A stretch of DNA of 64,000 bases from Cupriavidus pauculus (GCF_008693385.1 NZ_CP044065.1:124001-188000), one strand, 5' to 3'; counted from the stretch's first letter, positions 1-10,960 are shown. Notes: generated from the sequence alone by a model not told the origin. Program-made: numbers and translations.

Positions 1-2
1 CG

Positions 3-983
3 CAGGCGCTGGGCCTCGTGCGCTCGATCATGAACGAGCGGCAGGTGCAGGAGTTCGACAACTCGAGCGAATGCAACTTCGCGATCACGGCACCGAATGC
101 GGGCCGCTTCCGCGTGTCGGCATTCGTGCAGCAGGGCAAGGCCGGCATGGTCGTGCGGACGATCAACACGCGCATTCCATCGGTGGAGGATCTGGACCTG
201 CCCGAGTCGCTGCACGACATCGTGATGGCGAAGCGCGGCCTCGTGATCGTGACCGGTGCGACGGGCTCGGGCAAATCGACGTCGCTCGCGGCCATGCTCG
301 ACTACCGCAATGCGCATTCGTACGGCCATATCATCACGATCGAGGATCCGATCGAGTACGTGCACGCGCACCAGAACTGCATCATCACGCAGCGCGAGGT
401 CGGCATCGATACCGAGTCGTGGCACGTGGCGCTGAAGAACACGCTGCGGCAGGCACCCGATGTGATCCTGATCGGCGAAATCCGCGATCGCGACACGATG
501 GAGTACGCGATGCAGTACGCGGAAACGGGCCACCTGTGCCTGGCCACGCTGCACGCGAACAATGCCAACCAGGCGATCGACCGGATCGTCAACTTCTTCC
601 CCGAGGAGAAGCGCCAGCAGCTGCTGATCGATCTGTCGCTGAACCTCAAGGCCATGATCTCGCAGCGCCTGCTGCCGCGCGCGGGCCAGAAGGGCCGCGT
701 GCCCGCGGTGGAGATCATGATCGGCACCCCGATGGTGGCGGACCTGATCTTCAAGGGCGAGATCCACGAGCTCAAGGAAGTCATCAAGAAGTCCCGCGAG
801 CAGGGCATGATCTCGTTCGACCAGGCGCTGTTCGAACTCTACGAGGCGGAGAAGATCGCCTACGAGGACGCGCTCAAGAACGCGGACTCGCTCAACGATC
901 TGCGGCTCATGATCAAGCTCCACAGCAAGCGGCATCGCGATACCGACATCGCCGCGGGCACCGAACACCTCAACGTGATCTGA
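3..983 (+). CDS. pilU: PilU, type IV pilus twitching-motility ATPase (5' truncated by window edge)
   Basis: This is a cytoplasmic hexameric ATPase of the PilT/PilU family that powers pilus retraction together with PilT. The reading frame is open from base 3, so the N-terminus lies outside the window; about 326 of the usual ~380 residues are present. Visible motifs are a Walker A (GATGSGKST, starting about residue 80 from the GTG at 18), an Asp box (ITIEDPIEYVH), the Walker B/secretion-ATPase stretch LIGEIRDRDTMEYA, and the His box ATLHANNANQAIDRI. The phrase YAETGHLCLATLHANN and the long C-terminal tail after the core fit PilU better than PilT. A pilT gene would be expected just upstream, outside the window. 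The downstream gene follows on the same strand after 44 bp. Confidence 0.93.
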   Translation, partial: QALGLVRSIMNERQVQEFDNSSECNFAITAPNAGRFRVSAFVQQGKAGMVVRTINTRIPSVEDLDLPESLHDIVMAKRGLVIVTGATGSGKSTSLAAMLDYRNAHSYGHIITIEDPIEYVHAHQNCIITQREVGIDTESWHVALKNTLRQAPDVILIGEIRDRDTMEYAMQYAETGHLCLATLHANNANQAIDRIVNFFPEEKRQQLLIDLSLNLKAMISQRLLPRAGQKGRVPAVEIMIGTPMVADLIFKGEIHELKEVIKKSREQGMISFDQALFELYEAEKIAYEDALKNADSLNDLRLMIKLHSKRHRDTDIAAGTEHLNVI

Positions 984-1027
984 GCAATGCGTTATGCTGG
1001 CGGCTCCTTTTTCGAGGAGTCCGCCCC

Positions 1028-1534
1028 ATGACCAACGATATTCGTAACGTCTACCAATTCGAGGCGAATGCCCTGACGGGCGAACCGGTCTCGCTCTCCG
1101 ACTTCCGCGGCAAGGTCCTGCTGATCGTCAATACGGCCAGCGAATGCGGCTTCACGCCGCAATACACGGGCCTGCAGGCGCTGCATGACGTATATGGCGA
1201 CCGTGGCTTCGAGGTACTCGGCTTTCCGTGCAACCAGTTCGGCAAGCAGGAGCCAGGCGATGCCGCGCAGATCGGCGCGTTCTGCGAATCGCGTTTCCAG
1301 GTCACCTTTCCGCTGTTCGCGAAGATCGACGTCAATGGCGCCGACGCGCATCCGCTCTATCGCTGGCTGACCGCCGAGAAGCCCGGCGTGCTCGGCACGC
1401 AGGCCATCAAGTGGAATTTCACCAAATTCCTCGTGCGCCGGGACGGCACCGTCTTCAAACGCTACGCCCCGACGACCAAGCCCGAGGAAATCCGCGGCGA
1501 TATCGAGACGCTGCTCGCCGACCCGGGCGCCTGA
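1028..1534 (+). CDS. Glutathione peroxidase (thiol peroxidase of the GPx family)
   Basis: A 168-residue GPx-fold protein expected to reduce hydroperoxides with glutathione or, more often in bacteria, thioredoxin. The catalytic set is present: Cys40 (NTASECGFT), Gln74 (FGKQEPG) and Trp129-Asn130 (KWNFTKF); the active site is Cys, not selenocysteine. A second Cys68 (GFPCNQF) is conserved in the family, and Cys86 could act as a resolving Cys, which is inference. ATG 1028 is chosen because a GAGGAG Shine-Dalgarno ends about 8 bp upstream and the family N-terminus begins there; the frame is open further upstream, but that part is only a shadow of pilU. It converges on glcF, with only 6 bp between stop codons. 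Confidence 0.93.
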   Translation: MTNDIRNVYQFEANALTGEPVSLSDFRGKVLLIVNTASECGFTPQYTGLQALHDVYGDRGFEVLGFPCNQFGKQEPGDAAQIGAFCESRFQVTFPLFAKIDVNGADAHPLYRWLTAEKPGVLGTQAIKWNFTKFLVRRDGTVFKRYAPTTKPEEIRGDIETLLADPGA

Positions 1535-1540
1535 CGGGCC

Positions 1541-2794
1541 CTAGCCGAGCATCCGGTCCACGAGTTCCACCCAGTGCATCACCGGCGTGTCGGTGCCGCT
1601 CTGCAGATGCGTGATGCAGCCGATATTGGCGGACACGATGGTCTCGGGCGACGTCGCCTGTAGCCGGGCGAGCTTGTCGTCGCGCAGCCGGTAGGACAGC
1701 TCGGGTTGCAGCACGGAGTACGTGCCAGCCGAGCCGCAGCACAGGTGATTGTCGGCGCAGAGCTTGACCTCGATGCCGAGGCCCGTGAGCAGGCCTTCCA
1801 CCTTGCCGCGAATCTGCTGGCCATGCTGCAGCGTGCACGGCGGATGCCACGCGATGCGCCGGCTGCTGCGCGGGACGGCACCGGCCAGCCGGTGCAGTTC
1901 GTCGGAGAACGCGGGCAGGATCTCGGAGATATCGCGCGTGAGTTCGGACACACGCGCCGCGCGCTCGGCATACGCCGGATCGTCGCGCAGCAGATGGCCG
2001 TAGTCCTTGACCATCGCCCCGCAGCCGGACGCGTTCATCACGATGGCTTCGACGCCGGCCTGGATATGCGGCCACCATGCGTCGATATTGGCGCGCATGT
2101 TGTCGAGGCCGCCCGCGTGATCGCCGGTATGGAAGCGGATGGCGCCACAGCAGCCTGCCTCGCGCGCGACCACGGTCTGCACACCGAGGCGGTCCAGCAC
2201 GCGCGCGGTGGCGGGATTGATATTGGGCGACATCGCCGGCTGCACGCAGCCTTCCAGCAGCAGCATCTTGCGCGCATGCGTGGCGGTGGGCCACTTGCCG
2301 GGCGCGGCCATCTTCGCCGCCGCCGGCACCTTGTTGCGCAGCGTCTGCGGCAGCAGCGGCCGCACGAGTTGCCCCATGCGCAGCGCGGGGCGGAACAGCG
2401 CGGGCCGCGTCAGGCTCTCGCGCAATGCCCACCGTTTGAAGCGCTCGTTCGCGGGCCGCTCGACGCCGGCATCGGCCAGCACGTCATCGACGACCTTGCG
2501 GCCGATGTCGACGAGGCGGCCGTAGCGCACGCCCGACGGACATGTGGATTCGCAGTTGCGGCAGGTCAGGCAGCGGTCCAGGTGCAGGCGCGTGGATTCG
2601 GTCACGGGATGACCTTCCAGCATCTGCTTCATCAGATAGATGCGGCCGCGCGGACCGTCGAGCTCGTCGCCGAGCAACTGGTAGGTGGGGCAGGTGGCCG
2701 TGCAGAAACCGCAGTGCACGCATTTGCCGACGATCGACTTGGCTTCCTCGCCCTCGGGCGTGTCGCGCAGGAATTCGGCCAGGGTAGTTTGCAT
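1541..2794 (-). CDS. glcF: Glycolate oxidase iron-sulfur subunit GlcF
   Basis: A 417-residue iron-sulfur subunit that passes electrons from the FAD subunits GlcD/GlcE to the respiratory chain during oxidation of glycolate to glyoxylate. Two [4Fe-4S] ferredoxin motifs are intact: Cys25-28-31-35 (CVHCGFCTATCP) and Cys75-78-81-85 (CLTCRNCESTCP). Two CCG domains follow (REAGCCGAIRFH, and NHLCCGSAGTYS near the C-terminus), as in heterodisulfide-reductase-like proteins. It is the last gene of glcD-glcE-glcF, 23 bp after glcE. The length is close to E. coli GlcF (407 aa). The protein is expected to be membrane-associated although it has no transmembrane segment. Confidence 0.95.
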   Translation of the reverse strand: MQTTLAEFLRDTPEGEEAKSIVGKCVHCGFCTATCPTYQLLGDELDGPRGRIYLMKQMLEGHPVTESTRLHLDRCLTCRNCESTCPSGVRYGRLVDIGRKVVDDVLADAGVERPANERFKRWALRESLTRPALFRPALRMGQLVRPLLPQTLRNKVPAAAKMAAPGKWPTATHARKMLLLEGCVQPAMSPNINPATARVLDRLGVQTVVAREAGCCGAIRFHTGDHAGGLDNMRANIDAWWPHIQAGVEAIVMNASGCGAMVKDYGHLLRDDPAYAERAARVSELTRDISEILPAFSDELHRLAGAVPRSSRRIAWHPPCTLQHGQQIRGKVEGLLTGLGIEVKLCADNHLCCGSAGTYSVLQPELSYRLRDDKLARLQATSPETIVSANIGCITHLQSGTDTPVMHWVELVDRMLG

Positions 2795-2817
2795 GGTGGG
2801 GACCTTGGCGTGGCGGT

Positions 2818-3912
2818 TCAGAGACCGGGATACATGCGTTGCGGGTTGAAGATGCCGGCCGGATCGAACGTCGCCTTCAGTCGTTGATGGATGGCCATGA
2901 GTGGCGAGGCAAGCGGCGTGAACACGCCCGCGTCCTTGTTGCCGTTGCGGAACAGCGTGGCATGGCCGCCGACGGCCTGCGCGGCCGCGCGCACGGCCTC
3001 GGCCGCGCTGTCACCGGCGTCGGCGGGCGCGATCCACCATCGCTGGCCGCCGCCCCATTCCACCAGTTGCGCGCCCGGCAGCGGCAGGATCGGCGCCGTG
3101 GTCGGCGTGGCGATGCGCCACAGTGCCGCGCCATCGTGCGCCGGCGCAAAGAACGGATGCGATTGTTCGCGCAGGGTATGCCACAACGCCACGGCCTCCG
3201 CTTCATGCACGCGTTCGCCCCCGAGCTTCTCGCAGGCCGAGCGGATCGCGGCGGTGGCGCCGGACAGGCGCACGTGCAGCACGCCGTCGTGCCATACCGA
3301 TGCCGCCACCGGCAGCGGCTGGCCGCCCCACGTATTGAGGCGATCGAGTGCGTCCTGCTGCGAGGCCGCGAAGCGCAGCGTCGCATCGCCGAACGGCACC
3401 GGCATGACCTTGAGCGAGACCTCGAGGATGATGCCGAGCGTGCCGAGCGAGCCTGCCAGCAGGCGCGAGACATCGTAGCCCGCCACGTTCTTCATGACCT
3501 GCCCGCCGAAGCTCATGACCTGGCCGTGGCCGTCCATCAGCTGCGCGCCGAGCACGAAGTCGCGCAGCGCGCCGGCCGACTGGCGGCGCGGACCGGACAA
3601 GCCTGCCGCGACGGCGCCGCCGAGCGTGGCAAGGCCCGGCGCGCAGAAGTGCGGTGGCTCGAAGGCGAGCATCTGGCGGCAATCGGCCAGCGCGGCCTCG
3701 ATCTCGGTCAGCGGCGTCCCGCAGCGCGCGGTGATGACGAGTTCGGCCGGATCGTAGTCGACGATGCCCTTGTAGGCCGTCGTGTCGAGCACGCTGCCGG
3801 CCAGCGTCTGGCCATAGAAATCCTTGCTGCCGCCGCCGCGCAGGCGCAGCGGGGTACGGGTTTCGTTGGCCGCGCGAATGGCCGCGCGAAAGTCGTCGAG
3901 AATCGCTTCCAT
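2818..3912 (-). CDS. glcE: Glycolate oxidase FAD-binding subunit GlcE
   Basis: A 364-residue FAD-binding PCMH-type subunit of the glycolate oxidase complex. The FAD-binding region lies in the N-terminal half: LRLRGGGSKDFYG at about 23-35, then the GLATLGGAVAAGLSGPRR loop and VMKNVAGYDVSRLLAGSLGTLGII, the last being diagnostic of GlcE. It lacks the larger C-terminal substrate domain of GlcD, as expected for the accessory subunit. It sits 57 bp after glcD and 23 bp before glcF on the same strand, a standard glcDEF arrangement. No glcG or GntR-type glcC is adjacent. Confidence 0.95.
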   Translation of the reverse strand: MEAILDDFRAAIRAANETRTPLRLRGGGSKDFYGQTLAGSVLDTTAYKGIVDYDPAELVITARCGTPLTEIEAALADCRQMLAFEPPHFCAPGLATLGGAVAAGLSGPRRQSAGALRDFVLGAQLMDGHGQVMSFGGQVMKNVAGYDVSRLLAGSLGTLGIILEVSLKVMPVPFGDATLRFAASQQDALDRLNTWGGQPLPVAASVWHDGVLHVRLSGATAAIRSACEKLGGERVHEAEAVALWHTLREQSHPFFAPAHDGAALWRIATPTTAPILPLPGAQLVEWGGGQRWWIAPADAGDSAAEAVRAAAQAVGGHATLFRNGNKDAGVFTPLASPLMAIHQRLKATFDPAGIFNPQRMYPGL

Positions 3913-3969
3913 GAAGGCTGTGGGGGTTGTCTCGTTGTCGTTATCGGTACTTCGGTATCTGCAGGGCCT

Positions 3970-5478
3970 TCAGAAACGCGGCAGGTCAGGGTGAGGCAAC
4001 AGTCCGCGCTTCACATGCATCTTTCCGTACTCGGCGCAGCGCGCGAGCGTGGGAATCGCCTTGTCCGGATTGAGCAGGCGCGCCGGATCGAACGCGGCCT
4101 TCACGCCGAAGAACGCCTCGCGTTCCGCGGGCGAGAACTGCACGCACATCGAATTGAGCTTCTCGACGCCCACGCCATGCTCGCCCGTGACCGTGCCGCC
4201 GAGTTCGACGCAGGACTCGAGGATATCGGCGCCGAACAGTTCCGCGCGGTGCCACTCGTCCTGATCTTCGCCATTGAACAGGATCAGCGGATGCATGTTG
4301 CCGTCGCCCGCATGGAACACGTTGATGCAGCGCAGCCCGTACTTGGGCTCCATCTGCTCGATGCGCTTGAGCAGCGTGCCGATGTGCTTGCGCGGAATCG
4401 TGCCGTCCATGCAGTAGTAGTCGGGCGAGATGCGGCCCGCGGCCGGAAACGCGTTCTTGCGGCCGCTCCAGAAGCGCAGCCGCTCGGCTTCGCTCTGCGA
4501 CACCGTGATGCGCGTCGCGCCCGAGGCGCGCAGCACCTCGCTCATGCGCTCGATTTCCTCGGCCACCTCTTCGGGCGTGCCATCGGACTCGCACAGCAGG
4601 ATCGCGGCGGCCTCGACGTCGTAGCCCGCGTGCACGAACTCTTCCACCGCGGCCGTGGCCGGGCGGTCCATCATCTCGAGCCCCGCCGGGATGATGCCGG
4701 CGGCGATCACGTCGGCGACCGCATTGCCGCCTTTCTCCACGTCGTCGAAGCTGGCCATGATCACCTGCGCGAGCTGGGGCTTGGGGATCAGCCGCACGGT
4801 CACCTCGGTCACCACCGCGAGCATGCCCTCGGAGCCGATGACCGCGGCCAGCAGATCGAGCCCCGGCGCGTCCGGCGCTTCCGAGCCGAACACCACGACA
4901 TCGCCTTCCATGGTCACGCCGCGCACGCGCAATACGTTATGCACGGTCAGGCCGTACTTGAGGCAGTGCACGCCGCCCGAGTTCTCGCCGACGTTGCCGC
5001 CGATCGAGCAGGCGATCTGCGACGAAGGATCGGGCGCGTAGTACAGATTGAACGGCGCGGCCGCCTCGGAGATCGCGAGATTGCGCACGCCGGGCTGGAC
5101 CACGGCCGTGCGCGAGCGCGGATCGACCTTGACGATGCGCTTGAACTTCGCGAGCGACAGCACGAGGCCGCCGGCGATCGGCATCGCGCCGCCCGAGAGG
5201 CTCGTGCCCGAGCCGCGCGGCACCACGGGCACGCCGAGCTTGTGGCACAGGCGCAGCACTTCGCAGACCTGATCCTCGGTATCGGGGAGCACCACGGCAT
5301 CGGGCACCTGCCGGTAGGCCGCGAGACCGTCGCATTCGTACGGCACCGTGTCTTCGGATTTCCACAGGATCGCGGTGTCGGGCAGGATGCGCGCGAGGCC
5401 GGCGAGCAGGGCCGCGCGGCGCTGCTCGGCGTCGGGCGCGTCCTTCATCAGTGTCTGGGCATCTTGCGGGGCGTTCAT
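3970..5478 (-). CDS. glcD: Glycolate oxidase catalytic FAD subunit GlcD
   Basis: A 502-residue FAD-linked oxidase that oxidises glycolate, and often D-lactate or other D-2-hydroxy acids, as the catalytic subunit of GlcDEF. The N-terminal FAD domain carries VPVVPRGSGTSLSGGAMP and the loop CSIGGNVGENSGGVHCLKYG. The C-terminal FAD-oxidase domain carries metal-binding or substrate motifs NVFHAGDGNMHPLILF and TGEHGVGVEKL. The length matches E. coli GlcD (499 aa). It is the first gene of the glc operon, with a 174-bp gap to the LysR gene upstream in the same direction. Confidence 0.95.
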   Translation of the reverse strand: MNAPQDAQTLMKDAPDAEQRRAALLAGLARILPDTAILWKSEDTVPYECDGLAAYRQVPDAVVLPDTEDQVCEVLRLCHKLGVPVVPRGSGTSLSGGAMPIAGGLVLSLAKFKRIVKVDPRSRTAVVQPGVRNLAISEAAAPFNLYYAPDPSSQIACSIGGNVGENSGGVHCLKYGLTVHNVLRVRGVTMEGDVVVFGSEAPDAPGLDLLAAVIGSEGMLAVVTEVTVRLIPKPQLAQVIMASFDDVEKGGNAVADVIAAGIIPAGLEMMDRPATAAVEEFVHAGYDVEAAAILLCESDGTPEEVAEEIERMSEVLRASGATRITVSQSEAERLRFWSGRKNAFPAAGRISPDYYCMDGTIPRKHIGTLLKRIEQMEPKYGLRCINVFHAGDGNMHPLILFNGEDQDEWHRAELFGADILESCVELGGTVTGEHGVGVEKLNSMCVQFSPAEREAFFGVKAAFDPARLLNPDKAIPTLARCAEYGKMHVKRGLLPHPDLPRF

Positions 5479-5652
5479 GGCAACTCCTGTAGCGGCCGGC
5501 AGGGTGCGCTGACTATAGCGCAGCCCCTCCGCCGCGAGCGCGTTTGTCCACGTGAATTCGGCATGGCAGACCGATCAAAACTGCTCATGCCGCGCGTGGC
5601 GCGAGTCCGGTATGTCTCCCTCCAGATTAGTCGCCGGAGCGGGGCAGAGGGG

Positions 5653-6543
5653 TTACCAGTCGAGGCCCAGCAGCCAGTCCACGAAATACCGCGCTTCGGG
5701 CTTGAGGGGCGCCTGCTCGCGCTCGACGATGTAGTAGCCGTGCGGGGACACGGACTCGATATCGAGCAGTTTCACCATCTGGCCGGCCGCGAGCCACTGG
5801 CGCGCCATGCGCTGGCGCACGAGCGCTACGCCCTGATTGGACGCAATGGCCTCGAGCAGCAGGCCGATATCGTTGAACTGGGGCCCGGTCTGCGGCTCCG
5901 GCCAGTCGAGGCCCGCCGTTTCGAACCACGGCCGCCACGGTTCGAGCGGACTGCGCAGCAGCACGAGGTTATGGAGGTCGGCGGGCTTCGTGATCGACCG
6001 CCCGTTGATGCGGTCGTAATACTCGCGCCCGCAGGCCGGAAATACGGGCTCCACGAGCAGTTTCGTGGTGCGCAGGTCCGGATAGCGGCCCGTGCCGTAG
6101 CGCACCTCCACGTCGGTGTCCTCGGCCTTCACGTCCACGAACGGGATGGCCAGGTGCAGTTCGAGGTCGATATGCGGGTAGAGCGCGCCGAATTCGGGCA
6201 GGCGCGGCACCAGGTGCTGCCGCCCGAACGTGGGCGGAATGGCCACGCGCAGGCGCGTGCGCATCTTGTTGTACTCGGGGCGGGCCAGCTCGTTCAGGGA
6301 CTTGAGCGCATCCTGCACGTTGCGCTGGTAGCGCGCGCCGGCCGCGGTGAGCCGCAGCGCCGCGTTGGAGCGCACGAACAGGTCCTCGCCCCAGAGCTCC
6401 TCGAGGTTCTTGATGCGGTGCGACACGGCGCTGGGTGTCACCGACAGTTCTTCGGCCGCGCGCGCGAAGCTGCCCAGCCGCGCGGCGGCCTCGAACGCGA
6501 TCAGCAGGTGCAGCGGCGGGACGCGATGGAAAACCGATGCCAT
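5653..6543 (-). CDS. LysR-family transcriptional regulator (GcvA-like)
   Basis: A 296-residue LysR-type regulator with the winged helix-turn-helix in the first ~65 residues (AAARLGSFARAAEELSVTPSAVSHRIKNLEE) and a periplasmic-binding-like effector domain (about 90-290). The HTH wording SVTPSAVSHRIKNLEE is typical of the GcvA/AmpR branch. The gene lies 17 bp downstream of an FAD-linked dehydrogenase and 174 bp upstream of glcD, all on the minus strand, so it may be co-transcribed with the first and may regulate both. That target assignment is inference. The effector is unknown; a small 2-hydroxy acid is plausible from context. Confidence 0.9.
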   Translation of the reverse strand: MASVFHRVPPLHLLIAFEAAARLGSFARAAEELSVTPSAVSHRIKNLEELWGEDLFVRSNAALRLTAAGARYQRNVQDALKSLNELARPEYNKMRTRLRVAIPPTFGRQHLVPRLPEFGALYPHIDLELHLAIPFVDVKAEDTDVEVRYGTGRYPDLRTTKLLVEPVFPACGREYYDRINGRSITKPADLHNLVLLRSPLEPWRPWFETAGLDWPEPQTGPQFNDIGLLLEAIASNQGVALVRQRMARQWLAAGQMVKLLDIESVSPHGYYIVEREQAPLKPEARYFVDWLLGLDW

Positions 6544-6559
6544 GTTCTGCGCCCCCGGC

Positions 6560-7978
6560 CTAGCGCGCCGCGCTGAAGATCTTGCCGGGGTTGAGGATGT
6601 GGTTCGGGTCGAGCGCGTCCTTGATGGCGCGCATCAGGTCCAGCGCATCCTCGCCATGCTCCTGCACGAGGAACGCCTTCTTGTGCAGTCCCACGCCGTG
6701 CTCGCCGGTGCAGGTGCCGCCCATGGCCAGCGCGCGCTCGACGATGCGGCGGTTGATGGCCTCCGCTTCGGCCATTTCTTCGGGCTTCGCGGGATCGACG
6801 AGGATCGCCACGTGGAAATTGCCGTCGCCCACATGGCCGACGATGGGGCACGGCAGCGCCGAGGCGTTGAGGTCCCGTTCGGTCTCGGTCACGCATTCGG
6901 CCAGGCGCGAGATGGGCACGCAGACGTCGGTGGTCACCGACTTGCAGCCCGGCTTCAGCTGCAGCATCGCGAAGAACGCGGTATGGCGCGCGTTCCAGAG
7001 CCGGCTGCGGTCCTCGGGGCGGGTGGCCCATTCGAAGCCCTGTCCGCCATGCTCGGCGGCGATCTGCTGCACGGTCTCGGCCTGCTCGCGCACGCCGGCC
7101 TCGGTGCCGTGGAATTCGAAGAACAGGTGCGGCGTCTCCGCCATCGTCATGTTGTCGTGACGGTTGATCGCGCGGATGGCGAGCGCATCGACGAATTCCA
7201 CGCGGGCCACGGGCACGCCGAGCTGGATGGTCTCGATGGTCGCGCGCACGGCGTCGCCCATGCTCGGGAACGCGCAGACGGCCGCGGAAATCGCCTCGGG
7301 CTGCGGATACAGGCGCACGGTCACCTCGGTGATGATGCCGAGCGTGCCCTCGCTGCCGACGAACAGGCGGGTCAGGTCGTAACCGGCCGAGGACTTGCGG
7401 GCCTGGGTACCGGTGCGGATGACGCGGCCGTCGGCAGTCACCACGGTCAGCGCGAGCACGTTCTCGCGCATCGTGCCGTAGCGCACGGCGTTGGTCCCGG
7501 ACGCGCGCGTCGCGCACATGCCGCCGATCGAGGCGTCGGCGCCCGGATCGATCGGGAAGAACAGTCCGGTGTCCTTGATCTCCTGATTCAGCTGCTTGCG
7601 CAGCACGCCGGTCTGCACCGTGGCGGTCAGGTCCTCCGCCTGCACGGCGAGCACGCGGTTCATCTGGGACAGGTCCAGGCTGATGCCGCCGGCCACGGCC
7701 AGCAGATGGCCCTCCAGCGAGGAGCCCGCGCCATACGGAATCAGCGGCACCGCGTGCGCGTTGCACAGGCGGGCCACCTCGGCGACTTCCTCGGTGGTCT
7801 GGGCGAACACCACGGCATCGGGCGGCTCGGGCGGAAACGGCGACTCGTCGCGGCCATGGTGCTCGCGTACGCCGGCGGACGTGGTGAAGCGGTCGCCGAA
7901 GCGCGCGGCGAGCGTCTGCGCGACGATATCCGGCAGCGGCCGGCGCGCGAGCGCGGAGGCAGGGGTGGGGTGGTTCAT
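6560..7978 (-). CDS. FAD-linked D-2-hydroxy-acid dehydrogenase (D-lactate dehydrogenase, cytochrome type)
   Basis: A 472-residue FAD-binding oxidase of the GlcD/DLD family. The N-terminal PCMH FAD domain contains VPLIPYGAGSSLEGH and IDPGADASIGGMCATRASGTNAVRYG; the C-terminal domain contains the metal-site motifs IVGHVGDGNFHVAI and GTCTGEHGVGLHKK. The single-subunit form with these motifs is closest to cytochrome-linked D-lactate dehydrogenases, but D-2-hydroxyglutarate dehydrogenase activity cannot be excluded. ATG 7978 is chosen: it has a GGAGA about 8 bp upstream and matches the family start, whereas the open frame further upstream runs through the divergent promoter region. It is the first gene of the block that also contains the LysR gene. 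Confidence 0.88.
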   Translation of the reverse strand: MNHPTPASALARRPLPDIVAQTLAARFGDRFTTSAGVREHHGRDESPFPPEPPDAVVFAQTTEEVAEVARLCNAHAVPLIPYGAGSSLEGHLLAVAGGISLDLSQMNRVLAVQAEDLTATVQTGVLRKQLNQEIKDTGLFFPIDPGADASIGGMCATRASGTNAVRYGTMRENVLALTVVTADGRVIRTGTQARKSSAGYDLTRLFVGSEGTLGIITEVTVRLYPQPEAISAAVCAFPSMGDAVRATIETIQLGVPVARVEFVDALAIRAINRHDNMTMAETPHLFFEFHGTEAGVREQAETVQQIAAEHGGQGFEWATRPEDRSRLWNARHTAFFAMLQLKPGCKSVTTDVCVPISRLAECVTETERDLNASALPCPIVGHVGDGNFHVAILVDPAKPEEMAEAEAINRRIVERALAMGGTCTGEHGVGLHKKAFLVQEHGEDALDLMRAIKDALDPNHILNPGKIFSAAR

Positions 7979-8114
7979 GGCGGGCGTCTCCGGCGGGCTT
8001 CTTGAATGCCGACATTCTACGCCCGTGGCCGCGCGCGGCTTCCTGCCGTTCCCATGCGGCGCCATAATGCGCGCATTCCATCCTCGACACCGCATCGGAC
8101 ACCAAGGAGACCGC

Positions 8115-8669
8115 ATGGGCAACCGCCTGTCGAAAATCGCCACGCGCACCGGCGACGCCGGCACCACCGGGCTGGGCGACGGCAGCCGCACCGGCAAGAA
8201 CAGCCTGCGCATCGCCGCCATCGGCGACGTGGACGAGCTGAATTCGCATATCGGGTTGCTGCTGACCGAGCCCGGCGTGCCCGCCGACGTGCGCGACGCA
8301 CTGGTTGCGGTACAGCACGATTTGTTCGACCTGGGCGGCGAACTGTCGATTCCAGGCTACACGCTGCTCCAGACCGAGCAGGTCGCGCAACTCGACACGT
8401 GGCTGGAACATTACAATGGCGCCCTGCCGCGCCTGGCCGAGTTCATCCTGCCGGGCGGCTCGCGTGCCGCGGCGGCGGCGCACGTCTGCCGCACGGTCTG
8501 CCGGCGGGCGGAGCGGGCACTGGTGGCGCTCGGCGCGACGGAGGCGCTCAACGAAGCGCCGCGCCAGTACCTGAACCGGCTGTCCGACCTGCTGTTCGTG
8601 CTCGCTCGCGTGCTGAACCGCGCGGCGGGCGGCAGCGACGTCCTGTGGCAGCGGGAACGAAAAAGTTAA
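8115..8669 (+). CDS. PduO-type ATP:cob(I)alamin adenosyltransferase
   Basis: A 184-residue homotrimeric enzyme that transfers the adenosyl group of ATP to cob(I)alamin, giving adenosylcobalamin. Diagnostic motifs are the N-terminal ATP-binding TRTGDAGTTGLGDGSRTGK (residues ~10-28), the VDELNSHIG helix and the C-terminal CRTVCRRAERALVAL and LNRLSDLLFVLAR. ATG 8115 follows an AAGGAGA ribosome site at 8104-8110. The gene is divergent from the FAD dehydrogenase at 7978 and precedes dnaK by 195 bp, but dnaK has its own heat-shock promoter. No cobalamin biosynthesis or B12-dependent enzyme gene is in the window. Confidence 0.95.
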   Translation: MGNRLSKIATRTGDAGTTGLGDGSRTGKNSLRIAAIGDVDELNSHIGLLLTEPGVPADVRDALVAVQHDLFDLGGELSIPGYTLLQTEQVAQLDTWLEHYNGALPRLAEFILPGGSRAAAAAHVCRTVCRRAERALVALGATEALNEAPRQYLNRLSDLLFVLARVLNRAAGGSDVLWQRERKS

Positions 8670-8777
8670 TAATAAGCCTCTTTAACGGGCAAATCCCTGC
8701 GGGTGTGGCGGGTCGATGACACGCGACGGGGTTGGATGGCATAACCGAGAAAATTACTCGGAAATGTCATTTTGACC

Positions 8778-8805
8778 CTTGAAAAGCCCTCGGACGGCCA
8801 CATTT
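8778..8805 (+). promoter_or_regulatory. Sigma-32 (RpoH) heat-shock promoter of dnaK
   Basis: A perfect heat-shock -35 element CTTGAAA (8778-8784) is followed after 13 bp by CCACATTT (8798-8805), which matches the sigma-32 -10 consensus CCCCATnT at 7 of 7 defined positions but one. Transcription would start near 8812, leaving a leader of about 50 nt with an AGGAG ribosome site at 8851-8855. No CIRCE (HrcA) inverted repeat is seen, so the control visible here is RpoH rather than HrcA. Confidence 0.85.
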
Positions 8806-8864
8806 CGCACTCAGGTTGAATTGCAGTCCCCCAAAAGCGCGGGGCTCAATAGGAGAGAACAGAA

Positions 8865-10820
<1,956 letters not shown>

Positions 10821-10833
10821 AGCGGGAACGGGC

Positions 10834-10860
10834 GGCGGCGCGGGTGATGCCGGCGCCGCC
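10834..10860 (+). other. GC-rich hairpin in the dnaK-dnaJ gap
   Basis: GGCGGCGC (10834-10841) and GCGCCGCC (10853-10860) can form an 8-bp stem with an 11-nt loop just after the dnaK stop. There is no T-tract, so this is more likely an RNA stability or processing element, or partial attenuation lowering dnaJ relative to dnaK, than a full terminator. The role is inference. Confidence 0.45.
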
Positions 10861-10960
10861 CCCGACCCGACGCCGGGCGACGGAGATTCGAGGATCGCGG
10901 TGAAAACCGCACCCGGATGCCGCGCTCGGCTTTTTGCTTATTTATCAGGTAAGAGCCACC

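Noticed and set aside
2839..6576. A 1245-codon open frame on the plus strand
   Set aside because: It is antisense to glcE, glcD and the LysR gene, has no recognisable domain, and its Arg/His/Gly-rich composition is typical of shadow frames in GC-rich DNA.
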